This document shows, piece after piece, positions 10,774-22,685 of a stretch of DNA of 64,000 bases; the first letter of the stretch is position 1, and each line of letters opens with the position of its first letter. The stretch spans positions 682,001-746,000 of the forward strand of contig NC_003283.11 of assembly GCF_000002985.6 (NCBI RefSeq). The letters run 5' to 3'. A program made the translations under genes and the position numbers. A model generated the notes under the pieces. The model saw only the letters and a program-made list of their open reading frames with translations. It searched no databases and had not been told where the DNA came from. Source of the DNA: Caenorhabditis elegans (Eukaryota; Nematoda; Chromadorea; Rhabditida; Rhabditidae).

Positions 10774-11540
10774 GTTCTGCTGGGAAAAACAAATGAGAAC
10801 TGAAGAGGGAAGAAAATTATCGACCAAAAATAATAAAAAAGTGATAATAACAAGAATTGTTAAGTAGAAAAATACAATTTTTGTGGGTAGGTGTCTAGCG
10901 CTGGTACGGAAATGAGAAAAGGACAAGGCAGTCAGAAGTCTGTGAGCAGTTTTCTTAATACTTCTAAGCGACTTGTATCTTGTCACTGTTTTTCTAGCAT
11001 TTATAGTTCCGTTTTCTAAGAATTTTTTAGAATTCCGAAGAAAATAAAGGAAGGATTCAAAAAACCAATTTTTAAAAATAATGCTTCTACAAAAGTTTAA
11101 ATAATATAATGACAAAGTAAGACTGAAATAGTTTTTAATGTTTCGTCAACTTCTCAGTAATCTTCATAACAGTGTTCAAGAAATTTGTGTCAGACGTGAA
11201 CTGGCAGTTCAGGTTGACTGCTTATGATGTCTGTGCACTCATTAAAAATGGACTATGAACTGAAATTGTGATCTGTTCAATTTGACACATCGCTTTATTT
11301 GAAATAGTTGTTCCATTTTTACTTTGATATGATCCAAGCAAATAGCATCTGTCAATTGTCAAATTTTGTGGTTGAAAAGTGCTGTAGTGAACACATGAAA
11401 AAATAGCGCTTTATTATGTTTGAGATCAAATTTTTTTCAAATAATTATCGAATCGGCGTTTCTGATATAACTGTATCATGTAGCAATCTCCATAAATTGT
11501 CGCGTAGACCCCCAGAGAACAAGAATTTTCAGGTTATTCT
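10774..11540. other. Intergenic between srxa-like and str/srj genes
   Basis: The sequence is open on the - strand upstream of 10773 for about 340 nt, but the translation is not receptor-like and precedes a splice acceptor, so I treat it as 5' flank. No repeat or RNA gene recognised. It probably holds the promoter of the 8875-10773 gene and the 3' end of the 11541 gene. Confidence 0.45.
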
Positions 11541-12725
11541 TTAATCTTTAATTCCCTCCACCCCAACCGCGATTGATGAATTGTGACGGTTAAAACAAAA
11601 AATTCTTTTCCGGAGAATCGGAAGACAGAGAATTATTGCCACCGGGTCAACAAACGCAAAAAGTCCAAGAGCACTAAGTTCCAAGTAGTTGAATCCTCTG
11701 GAATAATTTCTCTCGCTGATGCGATTGTTCTAATAAGGAATACCTGGGCAATTGGATGTCAAAAACTGGACTATACCAGCAAAGTAGACATGGGGAAAAG
11801 CTGATGAAAATAGGAATGACGGTTTGGACAATCAATGCTCGTAGTAGTTCAAATTGAAGCTTCACTGTTTTTTTGCTAGCGTTCACTGTCATTTTCTTCA
11901 GTTTGTACATTATCTGAAATGTTAATAATTTTTGCTTGATTTGAGTTTGGAAGATAACTTTCTTAGCCATGATTAAAAATGAGAATATAGACGCCACTGA
12001 TAATAGGGTTACCATAATTGTGGCTGCCCATGATCGAAACGTTGTTTCCCCAGATCCTCCCTGAAACTCGAAAATTCTAAAGCTATCGGCCAGTAATTTT
12101 ATCTCACACGAAACAAGGTCCCAATCATATTACAATTCATTGAGTCAGTGCCATAAATCTCAAGGAAATCTTTGCGAATATACTCTCTGGTTTCCACATT
12201 TGCACGGCCTGGGAAGTAACAAATTGCGTGCCATGTTACAAAATACAATACTAAAACAAACGCCGATATAGTCATATACCAGTGGAAGTTCCGGTCAGTA
12301 AGGCTTGACTTTTGAACCACAAGGTACCGATAGACAAAATGGAGTAGGATAATTGCGTAGCTAGCTGACACCAAAGAGCAGCGACCGACCAACATGTGAA
12401 AGTTGAACTCGGAAACTTCAGAAAACGGCCCATGTCTGACGGTGAGGAAACAACAATAACCATAGCTGTGGATGTCCTGAATAAATTTTATCATTCAAAT
12501 TTTAAAAAAATTGCTTCACGATTTTCTGTTACTTACCAGTGGAACAAGTACATTCACAACTGAATAGATCAAGTTGAATACTGCGAAAGATAAGAGAAGA
12601 AATCGATAGTTGCCAAAATTAGCAGATTTTTCAGAGAAGATAAGATAGACAAATATAGGATTTACCAGAAATGAGAGCGCGCAAAAAAGTCGCGGAATGT
12701 AAAGAAAAAACCATTCGTCGAGCAT
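11541..12725 (-). CDS. 7TM chemoreceptor, str/srj type
   Basis: Five exons on the - strand: 12725-12537, 12476-12108, 12060-11959, 11913-11744, 11697-11541, giving 328 aa. Hallmarks: RLFCALSFLVNPIFVYLIF in TM1, NYRFLLLSFAVFN in TM2, LLHFVYRYLVV after TM3, LQFELLRALIVQTVIPI in TM6, and FAFVDPVAIILCLPILRKRI in TM7. This is the standard Str-superfamily plan. ATG 12725 was chosen because it gives the usual short lead before TM1; an upstream TTG/ATG option at 12758 would add 11 residues. Intron 3 is only 45 nt with a GTTATC donor; the duplicate downstream differs there by an indel, which supports it being an intron. A truncated tandem copy lies immediately upstream at 13326-14007. Confidence 0.82.
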
Positions 12726-13325
12726 CACTCGTGCTATATTTTGACGAAAACAGTCCAAGCCAAATTGAGACAGACACCTATCTCGGAATTAGTTGTCGCT
12801 AAGGATGTTGCCAAATTTCCTTTTTGTTCATCTAATAGTTCCGGTGTCTGTCTCTATGTGTATTGTATGTTTCCATAACAAAAAGGTTACTGTAAAAATA
12901 GACAAATCCAAAACAGCGTTTCAAAAGGCCGATTGAAAGAAAATGGTCAGTTAGAGTTTGCAATCAATAACCTCCGCGCACTCAAATTTAAATCTCAAAA
13001 CTTTCAAATGTTGCTGCGACTTTCAGTAACTTTCTAGAACTCTCGTCGGCCTTTTCAGAAATTCCATCTTCTGGTCTGTCGCTTCGTTTGAAAAAATTTT
13101 TCAAATTTTATTTTGAAATTTTCAAACCAAATAGCATCTGTGTATTGTAAAAATTGGTGAATGAATGGTGCAGTTGTGCAAATTTTACAAAATAACGTTG
13201 TATTATATACAGGTAAAATCAAATCAAATTTAAATCATTATTCTGATATACATAATTTTGTCCTGTAGCATTTTGCATAAATTGTCGTGTAGATCCCCAG
13301 AGAACAAGAATTTTCAGGTTATTCC
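12726..13325. other. 5' flank of the str/srj gene and duplication boundary
   Basis: No coding exon. Positions 12780-13040 have a counterpart at 14035-14235 (for example cctccgcgcactcaaatttaaat and tttctagaactctcgtcggcc), so this flank was duplicated with the gene. Confidence 0.6.
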
Positions 13326-14007
13326 TCAATCTTTAATTCCTTCCACGTTAACCGCGATTGATGAATTGTGACGGTTAAAACAAAAAATTCTTTTCCGGAG
13401 AATCGGAAGACAGAGAATTATTGCCACCGGGTCAACAAACGCAAAAACTCCAAGAGCACTAAGTTCCAAGTAGTTGAATCCTCTGGAATAATTTTTCTCG
13501 CTCATGCGATCGTTGTAACGAGAAATACCTGGGCAATTGGATGTCAAAAACTGGACTATACCAGCCAATCAGACATGGGGAAAAGCTGATAAAAATCGGA
13601 ATGGCGGTTTGGACAATCAATGCTCGTAGTAGTTCAAATTGAATCTTCACTGTTTTTTTGCTAGCATTCACTGTCATTTTCTTCAGTTTGTACATTATCT
13701 GAAATGTTAATAATTTAAAATTTCATGCTCGATATGAGTTGGGAAAATAACTTTCTTAGCCATGATTAAAAATGAGAAGATTGACGCCACTGATACTGAG
13801 GTCACCATAATTAAAGCTGCCCATGATCGAAACGTTGTTTCCCCAGATCCTCCCTGAAACTTGAAAATTCTAAAGCTATTGACCAGTAATTTTATCTCAC
13901 ACGAAACAAGGTCCCAATCATATTACAATTCATTGAGTCAGTGCCATAAATTTCAAGGAAATATTTGCGGATATACTCTCTGGTTTCCACATTTGCACGG
14001 CCTGGGT
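13326..14007 (-). pseudogene. 5'-truncated tandem copy of the str/srj gene
   Basis: Exons 3 to 5 and the last part of exon 2 of the 11541-12725 gene are repeated here at high identity: VKIQFELLRALIVQTAIPI, FAFVDPVAIILCLPILRKRI, and the GGSGE-type exon 3 start with the same splice sites. The first exon and most of exon 2 are absent. At about 14007 the copy jumps directly to sequence that lies beyond exon 1 in the parent. A short direct repeat, ttccacatttgcacggcct, marks the junction. With TM1-TM4 missing it cannot make a receptor. The 3' reading frames remain open, so the deletion is recent. Confidence 0.88.
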
Positions 14008-14239
14008 TCCACATTTGCACGGCCTTTCTCTGAATTTGTAGTCGTCAAGGATGTCGCCAAATTTCCTTTCTGTTCAGTTAGTAGTTCTGATGTCTGTCTG
14101 CATGGGCGTTGTATTAAAAAAATTCGGCTGTTAGAGTTAGCAATCAATATCCTCCGCGCATTCAAATTTAAATACGCAAAATTGTCAAAAGTTTCTACGA
14201 TTTTCAATGATTTTCTAGAACTCTTGTCGGCCTAATAGC

Positions 14240-14609
14240 AAGGTTAGGAAAAGTTAATTTTAGAAATGTTCATATTAAAAAAGAACCTTTCTATAAAAAA
14301 TTGGAAGTAAAAAACGGAGCACCTATTATACGTTTTCGACATGCTCCAAACTTATAGCATACGGAAATTAGCGTATGTATACATACTTTCCAATATAAGT
14401 CGGAGGTAAATTAATTTTTTGGCCAACAACAAATTGCAGGTTTTCAAGTTTTCACCAAGTTTGGCAAACCATACTTTGCCGAAAAAACAGAAACATTTAA
14501 AGTTGAAGATCTTCACCACTCAATGAAATTCAAAGAATTTTATTCAGAGATCCCCAAATCGAATATACTAAACAAGAAAACAATGAAAGACAAGCAATTC
14601 CAGTCCTAT
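14240..14609. other. Intergenic
   Basis: Low-complexity AT-rich sequence between the truncated receptor and the UGT 3' end; no feature recognised. Confidence 0.5.
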
Positions 14610-17140
14610 TCAGTTTTCTTTAGATTTCACCAAAATAAAATGTTTCCTGGTGAACTTATAAACAAATCTGATAGTAACTATAATAATTGTACTAACAAAA
14701 ATGTAAAATAATGCGAAAAGGGTATAAATATCCAGGAATGTTTTCTGGAAGTAATTGAGATGACGACCGTGTGGATCCATATTGGGGAATGGGCCATGTC
14801 TGCAAGAAAACAGTCGTAATTTGGATAAGCCGAGTTTCCATGAACTCACTCTCCCAGAAATTCAGTGTACTTAATCACATTTTCCTTTGGACTATATGGT
14901 TGATTCATCAGAATATTCGCCAGTTTTTCTGCATTTTTCTGATAACTGTCATCAAAAAGAACATCGGTGAATGCTTTCCGAGTAACTTTCACATTTTCCA
15001 TAGAGTTTTTATGCAGATAAATAACACCTCTATGTCTAGCAATCATGTTGGCATTTCGAATTTGATCGGCGAACACTGGAATGACAACTGCCGGTTTTCC
15101 ACTGTAGGCCAATTCCATTGTGCTACCAAGTCCTCCATGAGTCACGAATACTGATAGTCGGGGATCATTGAGAAGAGCTGTTTGGGGTACCCATTTTGAA
15201 AAGTGAATATTTGAAACTCCATCAGCAAATGAGACATCGTCGGTTTCATATTTCCAGATAAATGTGACATCTGGCATTGATTTGATCACATCGAGCAGGC
15301 CGTTTCTGGAAAATTGGCGCAATTTATATATTTTTTGGGAGATATTTTTCTAATTACAAACCTCCATTTCTTTGGCATATATGCCGATTTTACCAGTGAT
15401 CCAAATGAGATTAAAACAGTTTTCTTTCTCATTTCCAAGACTTCCTCCCAGTCTTTAGTTAGTTTTTGCTCTTTGATCCACTTCAAGTTAACTGATATTC
15501 CACCAATTGGAACAGTTTTTTGTAGAACTGGACGTGGAAAATCAAAAAATGGATTTGAGTTGATAAAGAAAATTGACGCGGTTGAGAGAAGTTCCCGCCA
15601 ATCTGGAAGATCTTGCCCGAGAAATTCACGATAGCTTTTCATTTCGTCATCGAACTTTTCATGAATACCAATGTTGATTTCCTGGAAATTGAGCGTAATA
15701 ATTTTTTATGTGGAAAGTTGATAGATTTATTCATAGCACCGCAAAGTTATTATAATATATTATAGAATTACTGTAATTTGGGTACTGTCGTGAAATTAAA
15801 ATTTTTCTGATAAATTTTTTTTGGCGGGAAATACGGACTCTCTGATTGTGAGAAAAATTTCAGCGGGAAATTCAAATTGTCCGAGAGAAGTGTTGACGGT
15901 AAAATCAAATTTTTTGGGACACATTTTGGCGGGAAATTCAAAATTTCTGAGAACAGCTTTTTTTGGAAGTGGCTATACTTTTGTTGGAATATATTCAAAC
16001 ATTTCTCACCCAACACCAAATTTACCTTAGTCACCATCCAATTCTCATATCGTTCCGACATAGTCATCACGTCTCCAGTCACACTGAATAACGCAGGAAC
16101 ATAACTAAAATCCAATGGTTCTCCAATATAATCCATAATTGAATCGTAAAAAGTACAGGATGAAGCCAAAATTGTCTTTTCAATTCCGAGAGCCTTCACG
16201 AATCCAAGCCCACAGACTGAAAGGGGCTCGACAATTGCTACATCAAAGTTACGCGATTTCATTTGTTCGAAAATGTCCCGTCGCTTGAGAAAATTACGGC
16301 ATGCAGCTTTCATGGCATTGTTGAAAAACGAGAACATCTGAAAATAGTGGAATATCTCTAAAATGAGTGTTTTTTTTTTCAGATTTTGATGTACCATCAG
16401 GTCCAGATAACATTTCAAAACTTACATCTCTAGAATTAGAAGAATCCATTTCAGATTTCCAATAAAGTTCCATAATCTCCTCATCCAGCGTAACTCCCTC
16501 TTCACGCGACATCATTTCTTCATCGGCTTCCACAATAACCAGATCTTTCGTTAATTTGACTCCGATACATTCGTCTCGCTTTCCAGGGTCCATTACCGGC
16601 ATTAAGTAGGTCTTAACATTTTATAATTGATTAACCATTTATGAGCAAAATTTCCGAGCTTTTAAAAGATTTTTAAATTTTCCAAAAGAATCCAGAAGTT
16701 TCTAGAACCTTTTAAAAACTATTAACTTTTCTGAAATTTTAGGAATTTTCTAGTAGAGTCTAGAGTCTTTTTTCCTATATTTCCAGAAGTTTTCAGGAAC
16801 TTTCAAGGGTTCAAAGTGCGTTTACAGAAACTACCACTAAAAACCGAATTTCCTCCTAATGTTTTTTGTGTGAGAATCCCGAATTTGAATTGTAGGCTTA
16901 AACAAAAAATGCCGTCGAATTTTTTTTTTCAGTAATCTGATTTTCTCTAAAACTAAAATACTCCTACATTATCATGGAAGATGTAAAACTCACCACATTA
17001 TGTCCTCGTTCCGTCAATGTGTCCGCCAGTTTGCCCAAAAAATTACTGTGACTGGCAGCATATGCAGGAGAGTAGACAAGAATATTCAGAGAGCTTGACG
17101 AACAGAAAAGTAAAGTGAATATCAAAGAATTGAGTAGCAT
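14610..17140 (-). CDS. UDP-glycosyltransferase (ugt family)
   Basis: Six exons on the - strand: 17140-16994, 16611-16426, 16337-16026, 15681-15362, 15305-14850, 14799-14610. The frame closes to 536 aa, normal for nematode UGTs. It transfers a sugar (glucose or glucuronate) from UDP-sugar to small lipophilic molecules in the ER lumen. Visible: a signal peptide (residues 1-18), NILVYSPAYAASHSNFLGKL (N-terminal acceptor domain), LISFGSLVKSA, FSKWVPQTALLNDP, and the UGT signature FVTHGGLGSTMELAYSGKP with the catalytic/donor-binding HGG and the DQ pair (PVFADQIRNA). A C-terminal TM helix after HGRHLNYFQ is followed by a Lys-rich cytosolic tail. ATG 17140 sits 16 nt after a TTTTTAG acceptor. Intron 3 carries a short GGCGGGAAATT repeat block. 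The gene looks intact; the acceptor is unknown. Confidence 0.93.
15790..15965. repeat. GGCGGGAAATT repeat block in UGT intron 3
   Basis: Four or five imperfect copies of ggcgggaaattcaaa-nttctga, the same family as the DUF273 intron block. It makes spurious extensions of neighbouring ORFs. Confidence 0.65.
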
Positions 17141-18078
17141 TGTGAAGTTAGACAATCTAAAAATTACAACTAATTTCTACTATTTTGAAAATGTCTACCT
17201 TTTGTTTTTCTTTTATGTCTTTTACTCAAACAATCTAATATTGCGCAATGTTACACAGTGAACAGACCTGTCTTTTTTGTGATCACAGATCACAAAAATT
17301 AGTGGCAGAAAAGAACTTGATCTTTAAAGACGAAGTAGCGTCTGTGCATAAAAAATGAATTTTAAGAAAATTAATAAAATTTGCTGGAAAATGCAAAAAT
17401 GACAATTCGAGGTTTTCATTTGCGCTGAAACTCAAAAATGATTCGTTCTCTATAAGTTTTCTTTTAAATGAAGAATTGAAAAAAAATCGATATTATTATT
17501 TCACTTGATGTGTCTTGTTTTTTTTTTAATATTTCAGATATAACATTAAAGAGTTAGTTTTAAAAAATTTGAAAAAAATGGTCACATTATAACAGGGTCA
17601 AATAAAGGGGGAGTGACGAGAGTGCAAAGATAACAATCGGTAAGTGAGCTGACAGGTGGCAGACAGGCAGAGGGGGCAACGCGCTGAAAAATGTTTTGCA
17701 AGAATGGATCGATTCGACCGAATATGATAATAAAAATAGGAAAACATTTTTGAGAATTTTTTACTGTAAAAAGGGCTTCCATGGGAGAAGAACAGAAGCG
17801 GTTTCAAGGTCTGACGCCTGCCTCCAACCTGCGGGTGAGAATGAGCTCTGCCTGCAGATCCTGGGCCCCTTTTTGATTGCACATTCCAAGAATTTGAAAT
17901 AAATTGTGCATTTTTGAATTTGATAATGAAGTTTTCACTAATTTTCAATACAAGTTGCTCACAGGGCTGATTACGACTTTGGTGATCACGCGTGTTTTTT
18001 TGTGACAGGAAACCATCAATACTTCCGTAGTACCTCCTCCTCATTGAATTAATAACTCGTCTAGACCATTGCCCAAAG
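17141..18078. other. Intergenic between divergent UGT and srxa-like genes
   Basis: Shared upstream region of two divergent genes. Two imperfect copies of tttttgtgatcacagatcacaaaa (about 17276-17300) form a small palindrome that could be a regulatory site. 17590-17900 contains an ORF on each strand with no family resemblance; I leave these out. Confidence 0.4.
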
Positions 18079-19669
18079 ATGCTTCTCAACTGGCACATCG
18101 GCCTGGCGTGTTTTTGCCTCTCCTTTGTTTCGATTTGTTTAAATCTGTTAATTTTCATCCCAGTATTTCGATTTGCATTTTTTGGAAAAAGAAGCTCAAT
18201 CTATTTGATAGCCTTCTTCAACATCATCTCCGATCTTCAACAGCTTTTTGTTGCATGCTTTCACAGCTCTCTTTCTATTATTTTTGGTGTGAGTTGAAGA
18301 TAATATACTTGCAAATTGAAATAGTCTCTTCAGCGATATGTTCTCTCCGGAGCCCGGATTAACAGTTTTAGTGTGTTTCTTGGGTGGATTCACATAAATG
18401 GATGGTTTATGGAGAGTCTTGTGCAGCCAGTGATGGCTCTGAACAGGTGACCTCATTTAATTTTGGTTAGGATCACTGTAGTTCAGAGAAACTCGGGTTG
18501 GGGTTGGAGGGGGACGAAGTAGAGTTATTGTAGTAGTACTGTAGGGGTACTGTAGTTTTGGAAAAGATGTGTAGTAGTACTGTGGGGGAGATGTAGGAGT
18601 ACTGTAGAACTTCTGAATGATTAATGTAGTTTTGGCAAACATGGGGTTTTAGCTTTCGTTCATATTAGGGGTTGGGGTGAGCGGAGGGACAGTGTCAAGG
18701 TAATGCAGCGGTCTGATGGTACTGTAGAAGAACTTAAGGATTGCCGTAGGAGTACTGCAGGATTACTGTGGTTTTGGCAAGCATGGGTTTTTAGCTTTCG
18801 AACAGATTATGATTGGGGTTAGAGAAGGGACAGTGTCAAGGTAATGTAGTGGATGTCGAGTTATTGTATAAGTGTTGTAACTACTGTATGAAAACTGTAG
18901 GTTCGAAAAAAGAGGTTTGAGCACAGTTTTAGTATTTTCATATTGATATTTGTTTTATCATTTAATTTTCACTCTTAAGATTCGTCGTAATCACTTTAAA
19001 CCGAAACTATATCTTTACATTCCGCCGAACACTTTTCCTGTTTTTCGTTATTATTGCGCTGACATCATTTTCAGCTGCATGCACCCAATATTTCTTCCCA
19101 TGTTGCGTGTAAGTTATATTTTCTTGAACTCTATAATGTTTTACGTTTGTTTCAGTATAATAGTTGATATCGATATAATGTCGTACATGTTTTTGAGTAT
19201 CGACGGAGTTTACTCGTACTCCAACGCTATTTTGCTAGTTTACAACATATTTTGCACGTTACTATCCACTTTTTGCTACGTGTCTGTGTTAATTTCAATC
19301 CGGAGAGCAAACAAAAATGTGGTGAATAACATTCATAGTAACACTAAGAAACAAGAAGCTCGGTGAGAAATCTAGACTTTTCTAGCAAAGAAATAAACTA
19401 TTTCCAGGTACCTATTCCAATTTGTGGTCATCTCAATTTTCTATGTGGCCACGTGGATTTCTTTTGAAACTCTGCCATATATTGTCCCGCCTGACCAACC
19501 CATATGGTTTTCGTCTGTTCCATTTTTGCTCACACTTAACTGTTCCTCGAACTCTGTAATTTTTCTGATGTACAACTTAGAAGTGCAGAAATCATTGAAG
19601 TCTTGTTGCTGTGCAAAAAAAGGACCAAACGCTGGTGTGATTATTCACGTCGCTTCAAAAATTACTTGA
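18079..19669 (+). CDS. 7TM chemoreceptor, class xa-like (srxa)
   Basis: Five exons: 18079-18288, 18334-18446, 18980-19108, 19156-19362, 19408-19669, giving 306 aa. It is the relative of the gene at 8875-10773, with the same order of motifs: YLIAFFNIISD (TM2), FLGWIHINGWFMESLVQPVM followed by ALNRFVVITLNR (TM3 and its cytosolic end), YLFQFVVISIFYVATWISF (TM6) and LNCSSNSVIFLMYNLEV (TM7). Introns fall at the same places and phases as exons 1, 2 and 3 of that gene, while exons 4 and 5 of the relative are one exon here. Intron 2 is full of the ctactgta repeat. AATAAA follows about 40 nt after the stop. The gene looks intact. Confidence 0.8.
18473..18910. repeat. TACTGTAG-rich satellite in srxa-like intron 2
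   Basis: Repeated gtagtactgtagg / gtagttttgg words, partly organised as three longer units that each contain gcaaacatggggttttagctttcg. This is the complement of the repeat in the srx intron at 604-1118. Confidence 0.7.
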
Positions 19670-20559
19670 CTTGATTTTGAGTACGATTCATTTTTATTTG
19701 CTACAAGTTCAATAAATCATTAATTTGCTCAGAAGAGAAAAATATAAATTCCCAGAAATTCTTAAAAATCTAGGGAAAAATGGGTAAACCGCCAAAAACC
19801 GGAAAAATGGGGCATTCCAAAGTCGGGTAAAAAAATCTCATAAAAACGTCCGAAAATAAGTTTTGCGGGGTTGGAGAGTTGAACTCATAGCGGTCGTCCT
19901 CTTAGGTCCTCTTGAAATATTTGTGTTGAAACGCATGTAACCTTAAAACAAGGCATTTTCTGAAAAATTTGAAAGAAAAATCAATTGCAAATTTTTTATT
20001 CTATTTTTTCAAGTTGGAAGAACTTAGAAAGAAACCGCCAAAAGTGAACTCCAAAGATGTTGACCGCAATCTTTTTTGTCATTTCATACTTGTGCTGGAA
20101 TATTTAAACTTTTGATAGATCAATCTATATGCTTTTCTGACTGATGAAATGTTGCTCGAACATGTTTTATCACCCTGTAAAAAAGGAAAATGTCAGTTAA
20201 ACTGGTGAGTCTTGCAGATATTGGTCAAGCTTCATTAAACTCCTGAACTTTTTTTTGATCATCAGGATCAAGAAAACAAATATATATTCTGATGTATGAA
20301 AAACATGTAATTTATTATCCAAAGTTCTAACGATCATTAGTCAGAACACAATCCTTTCTCCTAAATTGTGCCGTTTGTGACCGCTAGACAATTCAAGAAC
20401 GAAGAATTCCTAAGAGATCAACGTATTTCCATCGAAATGTGTTTTTCGAATATGTGATGACTATGTTCAGAAGTATAATTATCTAAATTCTGAATAAAAA
20501 ATATTCAGTGTTGAATGCGATTTCGTTTTGTTCCGACCAGCTTTAAATCAGAATTTCAG
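19670..20559. other. Intergenic; duplicated srbc upstream block
   Basis: No exon. Positions 20228-20430 (cttcattaaactcctgaac, tgatcatcaggatcaa, ttcctaagagatcaacgtat) match 24933-25135 upstream of the next srbc-like gene, so the duplication unit includes 5' sequence. Confidence 0.65.
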
Positions 20560-21682
20560 ATGAAAGTTTTCATTGAACTTGCCTGCTTAATTGGATTAGC
20601 TTGTGCCATAATTGTAATCATACTAAACTCGAATTTAGTTTGCAAATTCGCTCTGTAAGATTTTTATTTAATCTTTTTTGGACATTAAGAAAGTTTTTGC
20701 AGAAATAAATCCAAGCGGAAAAATGACATGCATCTGTTTTACTTTCGATTTATTTTGGACATTATATTGGAAATTTCTTGTAAGTTTTGAGCTAAGTTTG
20801 TAGTTTTTTAATGCCTTTTTCCAGTATTTATGTACATTGGGTTCATTTTCCTTATGGAAATTTTTCCTGACATCGTACAACACCACCTCTTTCTCGTTGT
20901 AATTTTTGGTCTACCATTTTCTAACGTTGCCGCTGCCCGATCCATCATAGCACTTGCAATTGGCGTAGAGAGAACTGTCGCTGCGTATTTCCCAAAAATC
21001 TATCAAAATGTGCAATTCAAATATCTAAACTGGATAGTTATCCTGGGAGCAATATTTTTCGGTGCAACAGAGTCTTTTGTGCTTTTTGGATTTTGTTCGT
21101 ATAAAATGGAAATTCCATCGATGTGTCGATTTTTTGGTTGTGCTATTAACACGTGTTTCAATACTTTTTGGAGTGCTCATAGAACGGTAAACTTAAAAAA
21201 AAACAAATAATTGAAATTGATTTTTAATTTTCCAGATAATATTCACTATCATTATTAATTTATCAATTTTGCTCTCCGTGAAACTTTTTATTTTAAACCA
21301 TTTTCAATTAGGAGTCACTAATAAAATGCTGTCAGAAGCAAATCGATTAGCATTAATTGATGTTTGCACGGTTTTTATTTTTGATATAATCCCGGCGGTT
21401 TGCGGGAATTTGTGGCCAACTGCATACATTTTTGCTTTTGATGTAAGTTTTGATGTACACATTAGCCTTTTTCTAATTTTTAATTTTGTAACAATAATTA
21501 AAATCGCAAGCCTTCGTCCTTATTATTACTTTCAGAACGTGGGGCCGTATAATGGCAATCTGAAAATTATAGGATGTTCGATAGAATCGTTTATTGTGTC
21601 AACTGTCATTATGCGTTCAAAGTCAAAAACTTCTTCGAAAAATTCACGACTTGTTGCTATTTCGAGAGTTACTGCTTTTTGA
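20560..21682 (+). CDS. 7TM chemoreceptor, class bc-like (srbc), paralogue 1
   Basis: Five exons: 20560-20654, 20703-20779, 20825-21186, 21236-21442, 21536-21682, giving 295 aa. The ATG directly follows TTTCAG, so a spliced leader or upstream non-coding exon is joined at the A of ATG. Class bc features: MHLFYFRFILD after TM1, AAARSIIALAIGVERTVAAY at TM3, CRFFGCAINTCFNTFW at the end of the second outer loop, KLFILNHFQLG after TM5, EANRLALIDVCTVFIFDIIP (TM6) and NVGPYNGNLKIIGCSIES. Strongly similar to the gene at 25218, and less so to those at 27108 and 33833. No defects seen. Confidence 0.83.
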
Positions 21683-22124
21683 ATTTAGAATTGCAATTTT
21701 GTATTTCTGCTAACAAATATTCATATCGTGCCCATTCTGAACACCAAGAAAGCTGGCCCAGGTAAACGTGTTTACTTTTGGCGTCAAAATCCATAGATAA
21801 TCGAACATTTCTAAAAAAAACCTTTTTTCAAATTACAATAAATGCCGAATAATAAAATTTATTTTCTCACGAAACACGTGAATCAGCTATAGTCTTTATG
21901 TTACAATTAGTAAAAAAGTATTTCTCTTTTTACTATTAAGTTAACTGGCAGCAAATTCCAAGAGAAATGTTGCAAACGCGCTCCATCAAACCGATTAACG
22001 GAAATTCAAAAAGGATTAAGGGGAAAACTGGGATTTTTCCAATTTTCAAAAAATTCAGAACTTTTTTTAGAACTTTTAATCATGATGTTCGTTCACTGTG
22101 ACCGACCAGACATTTTTTATGAAA
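21683..22124. other. Intergenic after srbc paralogue 1
   Basis: AT-rich. From about 21960 there is gcgctccatcaaaccg, which resembles the start of the foldback at 22686-23412 (gcgctccatcgaacatcg). It is likely a decayed repeat. Confidence 0.4.
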
Positions 22125-22640
22125 TTTTGGACGTGTAGACTCAAAATGGACCGAATTTCGTAATGAAAGTTCTGAAAAAATTTTCAAATTTTTTAATGGC
22201 GGTTCAAAACTTTTGAAAAATTTTCACTGAATTTTGCTAAAACCTCGAATTTTACACTTTTTTCTGTCCGAAGTTGACTTTTTTTAATCATCCTGCATAT
22301 TTTGCATATCTTGGTAGTTTATATCATTTAATTTTGTTGATTAAGGTACATATGTACATTTAAAGCCGATAAGTAACCAATTTTGAAGATTTTTGGTTAC
22401 CTATTGGCTTCCAATATACTTTAATCAACGAAATTAAATAAAATAAACTACATACAAAAAACATGCGGAAAAGTTGGTAATTCCAAAAAATTCAACGTCG
22501 GACAGATGTGACACAGAAAAGTGGCCAAAATTCGATATTTTAGCTAAAATACCGGTGTAATTTTTCCAAAGGTTTGAACGGCCATAAAAAATTTTTGAAA
22601 ATCTTTTGAGCAATTTCATTACGAAATTCGTCTATTTGAG
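22125..22640. repeat. Degenerate foldback
   Basis: Diverged inverted arms: cgaatttcgtaatgaaa (about 22153) faces tttcattacgaaattcg (about 22614), and aattttgttgattaa (about 22331) faces ttaatcaacgaaatt (about 22421). The centre contains a small hairpin ggttacctattggctt / aagccgataagtaacc. Confidence 0.72.
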
Positions 22641-22685
22641 CATATTTTGGGTATATACGTTCAAAATCGTCGGAACCGTCAGCCC

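Noticed and set aside
10477-11115. N-terminal extension of the srxa-like ORF (about 110 codons before MMEFPLK)
   Set aside because: A TTTTTCCCAG splice acceptor separates it from the receptor start, its sequence is not receptor-like, and relatives start at the later methionine.
17598-18158. 186-codon - strand ORF overlapping the srxa-like first exon
   Set aside because: Antisense to a well-supported exon over part of its length, without a recognisable domain or receptor character.
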